A stretch of DNA of 64,000 bases. Origin: Marinomonas colpomeniae (GTDB taxonomy: Bacteria; Pseudomonadota; Gammaproteobacteria; Pseudomonadales; Marinomonadaceae). The DNA is taken from contig NZ_JACYFC010000001.1 in assembly GCF_014803385.1 (NCBI RefSeq), forward strand, positions 268,136 through 332,135. The letters are read 5' to 3'. Shown here piece after piece: positions 58,549-64,000 of this stretch (positions within the stretch are counted from its first letter, which is position 1; every line of letters starts with the position of its first letter). The notes under the pieces are model-generated. The model ran no database searches and was not told where the DNA came from. It saw only the letters and a list, made by a program, of their open reading frames with translations. The translations under genes and the position numbers were made by a program.

Positions 58549-59478
58549 ATGGCTGGAGTTTTGGATACTGTTAACCAACGTACGCAGTTAGTTGGAGAAA
58601 ACCGATTAGAGCTACTGTTGTTTCGCTTAAATGGAAAGCATCTTTATGGCATTAATGTATTTAAGGTAAAAGAAATTCTTCAATGCCCTAAGTTGACGAC
58701 TATGCCTCATAGTTCTCCTGTTGTTCGTGGTGTTGCTCATATTCGTGGTGGAACGATTCCAATTTTAGATTTAGGTCTAGCGACTGGCTCAAGTCCACTT
58801 GAAAATATTGATCAGTGTTTCGTTATCATCACTGAATACAATCGCCGTATACAGGGTTTTTTAGTTCGTGGTGTTGAGCGTATTGTTAATATGAATTGGA
58901 GTGATATTCAGCCACCGCCAAAAGGTTTGTCTAATGACAACTATTTAACCGCGGTTTGTCAGGTTGAGAAGGAGATGGTTGAAATTCTTGATGTTGAGCA
59001 GATTCTTTCAGAAGTCGCTCCTACTCGTCAGGATATCTCAGATGGTATCGTAAATGAGGGCGTTCAAGAAAACGCTAAAAAGCATCATATATTAATTGTT
59101 GATGACTCATCTGTTGCACGTAAACAAATTAAACGTTGTATGGAACAGGTTGGTTTTTCTACTACTGTTTTATGTGATGGTCGTGAAGCGTTAAACTTCC
59201 TAGAGGCTATGGTGGCTGAAGGTAAAGACGTTACTGAAGAGTTCTCTATGGTTATTTCTGACATCGAGATGCCTGAAATGGATGGCTATACTTTGACAAC
59301 GGCAATTCGTAATGACAGCCGTTTGCAAGATTTATTTATTCTTCTACATACTTCATTAAGTGGTGTGTTTAATGAATCTATGGTGAAAAAAGTTGGTGCT
59401 GATGGGTTCTTGGCTAAATTTCAGCCAGATGAATTAGCTCGTTTGGCAATAGAAACAGTGCAGGTTCAGTCTGAATAA
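58549..59478 (+). CDS. cheV: Chemotaxis coupling protein CheV
   Basis: CheV couples receptors to CheA and is itself controlled by phosphorylation. The ATG at 58549 has GGAGG five bases upstream, giving 309 residues. The CheW-like domain is about 20-165 (YGINVFKVKEILQ). The receiver domain is about 185-305, with the acidic pair IVDDSS and the phospho-acceptor in SDIEMPEMDGY. The cheV-cheR pair next to flgB is common in gammaproteobacteria. Confidence 0.96.
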   Translation: MAGVLDTVNQRTQLVGENRLELLLFRLNGKHLYGINVFKVKEILQCPKLTTMPHSSPVVRGVAHIRGGTIPILDLGLATGSSPLENIDQCFVIITEYNRRIQGFLVRGVERIVNMNWSDIQPPPKGLSNDNYLTAVCQVEKEMVEILDVEQILSEVAPTRQDISDGIVNEGVQENAKKHHILIVDDSSVARKQIKRCMEQVGFSTTVLCDGREALNFLEAMVAEGKDVTEEFSMVISDIEMPEMDGYTLTTAIRNDSRLQDLFILLHTSLSGVFNESMVKKVGADGFLAKFQPDELARLAIETVQVQSE

Positions 59479-59537
59479 GATGTTGGTCAATTTTGTTTGG
59501 CTTTATTTATTGAGCGTCTGTCACTCATGGAGTTTTA

Positions 59538-60374
59538 ATGCTCAATAGTACAAATGCAATTACGCCTAATGGCTATATCCGTTTCAGAGAATACTTGCAG
59601 AAAGTGTGTGGTATTTCTCTGAGCGATAATAAGCAGTATTTGGTGGCTAGCCGTTTAGGCAAAATGTTAGAAAGAGAGAATTTCACTAAGATTGAACAGC
59701 TCGTCGATGCTCTGGAGCGGCCTGGTGGTTCTAAATTAAAGGAAGAAGTCATTAATGCAATGACGACAAATGAAACTCTTTGGTTTAGAGATACGCACCC
59801 GTTTACTATTTTGAAAGAAAAAGTATTACCTGAAATGGGGGCTTCTCCTTTGAGGATTTGGTCTGCTGCATCTTCAACAGGTCAAGAACCTTATTCTATT
59901 AGCATGGTAATTGAGGAATTTAAATCTTCTCGACCTGGTGTATTGAAAGCGGGTGAAAGAATTGTTGCGACAGATATTTGTACCAATATACTTCAACATG
60001 CTAAGCAGGGTGAATATGATAGTTTAGCCATTGCTCGAGGTCTTGGTGCAGATCTGCAAAAACGTTATTTTGATAAAATTAATGAGCTGACTTGGAAAAT
60101 AAAACCAAATTTAAGTTCACGTGTTGAATTCAAGTATCTGAATCTTATTGATTCATTTTCTATGCTCGGTAAGTTCGACATTATTTTTTGTCGTAATGTT
60201 CTTATTTATTTTACCGTCGATTTAAAACTTGATATTTTGAAAAGGATGCATGCATCTTTGAAGCCTGGTGGGTATTTGTTCCTTGGCGGCTCTGAGGCAT
60301 TGAGTGGGCTTTCTGCTTACTTTGAAATTGTGCAATGCCATCCTGGTATTGTTTATAAAGCTAAGGTTTTATAA
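59538..60374 (+). CDS. cheR: Chemotaxis protein methyltransferase CheR
   Basis: CheR methylates glutamates on chemoreceptors, using SAM. The 278-residue product has an N-terminal helical domain (GISLSDNKQYLVASRL) and a SAM-dependent methyltransferase domain. Key motifs are TTNETLWFRD, IWSAASSTGQEPYS, the ATDICTNIL strand and FCRNVLIYF. GGAG lies upstream of the ATG. A terminator follows, before flgB. Confidence 0.96.
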   Translation: MLNSTNAITPNGYIRFREYLQKVCGISLSDNKQYLVASRLGKMLERENFTKIEQLVDALERPGGSKLKEEVINAMTTNETLWFRDTHPFTILKEKVLPEMGASPLRIWSAASSTGQEPYSISMVIEEFKSSRPGVLKAGERIVATDICTNILQHAKQGEYDSLAIARGLGADLQKRYFDKINELTWKIKPNLSSRVEFKYLNLIDSFSMLGKFDIIFCRNVLIYFTVDLKLDILKRMHASLKPGGYLFLGGSEALSGLSAYFEIVQCHPGIVYKAKVL

Positions 60375-60404
60375 CTTATATTGAATCTTTTTCTCCAATG
60401 AAAG

Positions 60405-60439
60405 ACCTGCCTTACTCTTATGTTTGGCAGGTTTTTTTT
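60405..60439 (+). terminator. Rho-independent terminator after cheR
   Basis: ACCTGCC (60405-60411) pairs with GGCAGGT (60426-60432) around a 14-base loop, followed by T bases. Confidence 0.87.
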
Positions 60440-60521
60440 ATCCTGTCTTTATTGTTGCCGCTTTTTGCCGTCACACCTTGAATTTTTAATAACTTATTGA
60501 ATATAAAGGGTTTTTATTTCT

Positions 60522-60537
60522 GGCATCATAATTGCTT
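60522..60537 (+). promoter_or_regulatory. Sigma-54 promoter of the flgBCDE operon
   Basis: TGGCATC at 60522-60528, four bases, then TTGCT at 60533-60537. The invariant -24 GG and -12 GC are present with the right spacing. It lies 37 bases before the flgB ATG, as expected for an FleQ/FlrC-type flagellar hierarchy. Confidence 0.8.
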
Positions 60538-60574
60538 TATATTAACCAGTTAATAAATTCAGTTTGAGGGTTAG

Positions 60575-60967
60575 ATGGCTATATCTTTTGCGAGTGCGTT
60601 TGCAGGACATGATAAAACTCTAGAGTTTAGAAGTGCTAGGGCTGCTGTGCTTGCCAATAATATAGCCAATGCAGATACGCCAAATTATAAATCAAGAGAT
60701 ATGACCTTTGATTCTATTTTGAGTGATGAAGGTAGTAAGTTGAAGCTGGCTGGAGCAAATGAGCGCCATATATCAGGTGACAGTGTTACATCAGGTTCAG
60801 GTGCTTTGTTATATCGAAATGCTAATCAACCATCTTTAGATGGCAACAATGTTGATATGCAGAGAGAGCAGGCTGAATACGCACAAAACTCATTGCAATT
60901 TGATACAAGCTTTATGTTTCTGAATGGAAAAATCAGTGGCATGAAAAAAGCACTTATTGGGAACTAA
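60575..60967 (+). CDS. flgB: Flagellar proximal rod protein FlgB
   Basis: FlgB forms the base of the flagellar rod. The 130-residue product has the rod signature AVLANNIANADTPNYKSRDM near residue 28 and a C-terminal heptad region (MQREQAEYAQNSLQFDTS). GAGGG lies before the ATG. Its stop overlaps the flgC start by one base. Confidence 0.96.
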   Translation: MAISFASAFAGHDKTLEFRSARAAVLANNIANADTPNYKSRDMTFDSILSDEGSKLKLAGANERHISGDSVTSGSGALLYRNANQPSLDGNNVDMQREQAEYAQNSLQFDTSFMFLNGKISGMKKALIGN

Positions 60968-61422
60968 TGACGATGTCTTTAAGTAATATTTTTGCTATTT
61001 CTGGATCAGCAATGAGTGCGCAAACAGTACGTTTGAATACGGTTGCCAGTAATATGGCTAACGTAGACAGCGTAGCAAGTTCTGCTGATCAGACTTATCG
61101 TGCACGTAAACCAGTCTTCTCTCAAATGATGAACGATAACATGCGTGAATTTGGCTGGAATAATGCCAGCATGGATAGTAGTGGTGCCGGTGTTGGTGTG
61201 AAAATTGATGGTATTGTTGAATCTGATGCTCCTTTACAGCCTCGCTATGAGCCAGATCACCCAATGGCTAATGAAGAAGGTTACGTATTTTATCCAAACG
61301 TGAACCCAATGGAAGAGATGGCCGATATGATGTCGGCGTCACGATCTTTTCAAACGAATGTGGAAATTATGAACTCAGCAAAAAGTATGATGCAGAAAAT
61401 GCTCACACTTGGGCAGTCATAG
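60967..61422 (+). CDS. flgC: Flagellar proximal rod protein FlgC
   Basis: FlgC sits next to FlgB in the rod. The 151-residue product has ISGSAMSAQTVRLNTVASNMAN and a C-terminal EMADMMSASRSFQTNVEIMN block, both typical. The ATG at 60967 overlaps the flgB stop; a second ATG at 60973 is an alternative with a better-spaced ribosome-binding site (GGGA). Confidence 0.95.
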   Translation: MTMSLSNIFAISGSAMSAQTVRLNTVASNMANVDSVASSADQTYRARKPVFSQMMNDNMREFGWNNASMDSSGAGVGVKIDGIVESDAPLQPRYEPDHPMANEEGYVFYPNVNPMEEMADMMSASRSFQTNVEIMNSAKSMMQKMLTLGQS

Positions 61423-61432
61423 GAGCTGATAG

Positions 61433-62137
61433 ATGGCAAATATATCTGATACTAAAGGGCTTAATAATCTTATTTCCCAATATGGGACGGATTCAGCTAA
61501 GTCAAAGAGCGGCATTGAAAAGCCCGAAGTGCAGGCAGAAAAGACTGCAATGGCGGATCAGAATGTTTTTTTGAAGTTGTATATTGAACAGTTGAAAGGC
61601 CAAGATCCAACATCTCCGCAAGATGCCAATGATATGGTTGCGCAGATGTCTCAGTTTAGCTCTTTAGAGAGATTGACAGGCATTTCGGATCAGCTGGAAA
61701 ATATGGCGACATCCCTAACATCTAATCAAGCCCTTAGTGCCTCCACCTTAGTAGGTAAGTCCATTTTGATGGAGGGCAGTAAAACTAAGATGACAGAAGA
61801 TGGTAGTGATATTCAGTTGAGAATGACTATTCCTGAAAACTCTCAGTCTGCAACGCTAAAAATTTATGATGCGGATAATAAGATTGTTCGTACAGCTACA
61901 CTGAATTCTGATGACTATAAATGGGATAAGCTGGACGATGACGGAAATACTTTGCCGTCTGGTGAATACCGCTTTGCCGCTTCGTCAGCTAATGCAGAAG
62001 GTGAGATTTCCGCCATGATTACACGGCTTCCTACTCGTATCCAAGGTGTCACTATTAATGGTGAAAATGGAACGGTTTTAAACGTGGAAAATCACGGAAA
62101 AATCAAACTTACAAATGAATTAGAAATATTAGGTTAA
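61433..62137 (+). CDS. flgD: Flagellar hook assembly scaffold FlgD
   Basis: FlgD caps the growing hook and is discarded when it is complete. The 234-residue product has an N-terminal export and cap region (NVFLKLYIEQLKGQDPTSP, MVAQMSQFSSLERL), then a Tudor/FN3-like domain (about 105-215) with the GEYRFAA strand. AGGAG lies before the ATG. It starts 11 bases after flgC. Confidence 0.95.
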   Translation: MANISDTKGLNNLISQYGTDSAKSKSGIEKPEVQAEKTAMADQNVFLKLYIEQLKGQDPTSPQDANDMVAQMSQFSSLERLTGISDQLENMATSLTSNQALSASTLVGKSILMEGSKTKMTEDGSDIQLRMTIPENSQSATLKIYDADNKIVRTATLNSDDYKWDKLDDDGNTLPSGEYRFAASSANAEGEISAMITRLPTRIQGVTINGENGTVLNVENHGKIKLTNELEILG

Positions 62138-62149
62138 CTGGAGAGTATT

Positions 62150-63847
62150 ATGGGATTCAATACTGCGCTATCGGGTATTAAAGCTTCTGCCGATTATTTA
62201 AGTGTTGCGGGTAATAATATTGCCAATGCCGATACAACAGGCTTTAAAAAGTCACGTATTGAATTTGATGATATCTACAATACGAGTGTGCTTGGTGCTG
62301 GAAGTGGAAACAGTATTGGTTCTGGTGTCAGTGTAAGTAAGGTATCTCAGGAGTTTGCATCTGGAAACCTATCCTATACAGACAACAATTTAGATGTTGC
62401 GATCGATGGTAGCGGCTTTTTTGTGTTGGATGCTGGTATTGCTCAATCTTATACTCGTGCTGGTAACTTTAAGCTGGATGAAGATGGTTTCTTGATAACT
62501 AATTCAGGTAGTCACCTTCAGGGGTTTAATGCCGTTAACGGTGTTATTGGTGGTAATTTGGAAAATATGTTTATTCCAACTGATAGGATCTCACCAGAGC
62601 CAACGACTGAAATGGAGCTTAAGGTTAATCTCAATTCAAAAAGTGAAGATATTCCGCCATTTATCAAGGCAGATTTTGATCCATATGATCCTGATACGTA
62701 TAACTACACTCAAACCCAGGGTGTTGTAGATGCCAACGGTAAAACAAATATAGTGACGTATTATTATTCTAAAAGTGAGCTTCCTAACACATATAAAGTA
62801 AATGCTACTGTTAATGGTAACTTAACAGATGATACGGGGGCTGCATTTTTAGGTGAAACTTTTGCGACTTACAATTCTGCGGATGGTGACACTGATCATA
62901 ATGGTGACGGCACTAATGAGCAGCCATTTGAATTGCTTTATCTTGGCGAGAATGAGCCGGGAGTGTCTGATATAGCGGCTGGTACGAAGGCCGCTTTAAC
63001 GGTTTCTGGTACGTTGGGTGGAGTAGCTGTTACATCGACACTTGCTCCTGAAGAGGTTCGTGATTCAAGCTCTGTTGCTCGAGAGTCTTTTGATGCTCTT
63101 AACCCTGAAACCTACACTTATGGTAATACCAGAAGTGTTTATGATTCCTTAGGTGAGACCCACACAATGGGTTATTACTTTATTAAACAGGGTGAAAATA
63201 ACACCTACGAGTTACGTATAACAATGGATGGTGAAGAAACTTTTAGCGATCCTTTAACCGGTGAAGATACCCGTTTCCTAGAAGAAAAAACTGCGGTTTC
63301 TTTTGATGCTGCGGGTAATTTGTTAGGTACATATCGTGGTATGCCTCCATATGATGTTGCCCAGCCTATCGCATTAGAAATAAAAGGTGTAGATCCTACT
63401 AATCGAGGTCGTATTACGCCTCTTGATTTTACTGGATCAACACAGTTTGCTTTAGAGAATACTGACAACTTTGAACAGGATGGTTTCTCTGCTGGTGAGT
63501 TGCAGGGCGTTTCTTTTGACCGTGATGGTTTCTTGGTTGCTAACTATACAAATCAACAAACGGCAACACTTGGCCAGATCGCATTAGCGACATTTGATAG
63601 TACTGACGGTCTTCTGCCGGCAGGGCACACTTCCTGGTTGGCAAGCAAAGGTTCGGGCCCGGCTGATATTGGTCGTCCTAATAGCGGAACTTTTGGTAAG
63701 ATAGAAGGAGGGTCGCTGGAAGAGTCTAACGTTGATTTAACGTCTGAACTCGTTGCCCTTATTGAGGCACAGCGTAATTATCAAGCAAACAGTAAAACAT
63801 TAGAAACAGAAAATACTGTGACGCAGACGATAATTAACCTTCGTTAA
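62150..63847 (+). CDS. flgE: Flagellar hook protein FlgE with duplicated D2-type repeat
   Basis: FlgE builds the hook. The 565-residue product is longer than the roughly 400 of enteric FlgE. The N-terminal rod motif is SVAGNNIANADTTGFKKS (18-35), and the C-terminal D0 helix is VALIEAQRNYQANSKTLETE. Residues 176-223 and 314-361 align without gaps and share about 19 of 48 positions, pointing to duplication of the D2 domain. An Asp/Gly/Asn-rich segment (about 240-257) lies between. GGAGA lies before the ATG. Confidence 0.95.
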   Translation: MGFNTALSGIKASADYLSVAGNNIANADTTGFKKSRIEFDDIYNTSVLGAGSGNSIGSGVSVSKVSQEFASGNLSYTDNNLDVAIDGSGFFVLDAGIAQSYTRAGNFKLDEDGFLITNSGSHLQGFNAVNGVIGGNLENMFIPTDRISPEPTTEMELKVNLNSKSEDIPPFIKADFDPYDPDTYNYTQTQGVVDANGKTNIVTYYYSKSELPNTYKVNATVNGNLTDDTGAAFLGETFATYNSADGDTDHNGDGTNEQPFELLYLGENEPGVSDIAAGTKAALTVSGTLGGVAVTSTLAPEEVRDSSSVARESFDALNPETYTYGNTRSVYDSLGETHTMGYYFIKQGENNTYELRITMDGEETFSDPLTGEDTRFLEEKTAVSFDAAGNLLGTYRGMPPYDVAQPIALEIKGVDPTNRGRITPLDFTGSTQFALENTDNFEQDGFSAGELQGVSFDRDGFLVANYTNQQTATLGQIALATFDSTDGLLPAGHTSWLASKGSGPADIGRPNSGTFGKIEGGSLEESNVDLTSELVALIEAQRNYQANSKTLETENTVTQTIINLR

Positions 63848-63868
63848 TTTTCTGGAGAGAGAAGATTT

Positions 63869-63905
63869 CAAGCCGAAGCAACTTTTGTTGTTTCGGCTTT
63901 TTTTT
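63869..63905 (+). terminator. Rho-independent terminator after flgE
   Basis: A 13-base-pair stem (63869-63881 with 63886-63898; one G-T pair) has a TTTT loop and at least eight T bases follow. It separates flgBCDE from flgF. Confidence 0.93.
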
Positions 63906-63919
63906 ACCTTTTTTTAAGT

Positions 63920-63935
63920 TGGTACGATTCTTGAT
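63920..63935 (+). promoter_or_regulatory. Possible sigma-54 promoter of flgF
   Basis: TGGTACG (63920-63926), four bases, then TTGAT (63931-63935). Spacing and the -24 element fit sigma-54 well. The -12 element has GA in place of the near-invariant GC, so activity is uncertain. Confidence 0.45.
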
Positions 63936-63988
63936 AGATACTTATTAACTAATCATTTAATTATGTGAATTTTTCTAGGGGTATCGTT

Positions 63989-64000
63989 GTGGATAAGGCC
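63989..64000 (+). CDS. flgF: Start of flagellar rod protein FlgF (cut by the window edge)
   Basis: Only the first four codons are visible: GTG then Asp-Lys-Ala, matching the usual FlgF start (MDKALY-type). AGGGG lies seven bases upstream. Position directly after flgE strongly supports the assignment; the rest of the gene is outside the window. Confidence 0.7.

Noticed and set aside
1..64000. CRISPR arrays, prophage, insertion sequences, integrative elements or an undescribed defence system
   Set aside because: No regularly spaced repeats, integrases, transposases or defence-type gene groups were found. The gene order is almost entirely core genome.

Overview
The window reads as a stretch of chromosome from a marine gammaproteobacterium, most like the Oceanospirillales and Marinomonas in gene order and protein character. 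This is a judgement from gene content and motif recognition; no database search was possible. Almost everything is core genome. I see no prophage, integrase, transposase, CRISPR array or island boundary, and no wholly new multi-gene system. The points worth a second look are mostly regulatory RNA structures, a duplicated domain in the flagellar hook protein, missing partners in otherwise standard operons, and a few unassigned genes.

Layout. 1-2556 (minus): a two-component system, with an NtrC-type sigma-54 activator cut by the left edge and its histidine kinase. 2917-5134 (plus): an arsenic resistance operon arsH-acr3-arsC with no arsR beside it. 5303-7319: prfC and erpA. 7395-8639 (minus): an unrecognised gene and yhbY. 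8739-14797 (plus): rlmE, ftsH, folP, glmM, tpiA, secG, followed by tRNA-Leu(GAG). 14947-23790: a strong promoter and a leader with two terminators, then rimP-nusA-infB-rbfA-truB-rpsO-pnp, the transcription/translation factor and RNA decay cluster. 23954-26391: an LPP20-like lipoprotein, a hotdog thioesterase, a DUF3080 lipoprotein and a small unknown gene. 26706-27770: a GAF/GGDEF protein. 27873-30990: glk-zwf-eda, the upper Entner-Doudoroff pathway. 31062-37518 (minus): a PIN-PhoH ATPase, then the macromolecular synthesis operon rpsU-yqeY-dnaG-rpoD.

37930-39322 (plus): tsaD and folB. 39319-47279 (minus): cca, glpE, apaH, apaG, rsmA, pdxA, surA, lptD, which includes the classic lptD-surA-pdxA-rsmA-apaG-apaH cluster, with djlA divergent from lptD. 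48260-50696: a DUF3530 protein, rpe and gph. 50778-53295 (minus): an MscS channel and MgtE, lying where trpE is found in many relatives. 53582-56517: trpG-trpD-trpC and an OsmC-like protein. 56615-56690 (minus): tRNA-Arg(CCU). 56780-64000: the start of a flagellar and chemotaxis region, with flgA-flgM-flgN (minus), cheV-cheR (plus), flgBCDE (plus) and the first four codons of flgF.

The genes form several coherent modules: rRNA/tRNA maturation and translation initiation (rimP, nusA, infB, rbfA, truB, rsmA, rlmE), outer-membrane biogenesis (surA, lptD, djlA), sugar catabolism (glk, zwf, eda), and the flagellar rod and hook with its FlgM checkpoint. Many proposed start codons were moved inward from the longest possible reading frame, using ribosome-binding sites and family N-termini.
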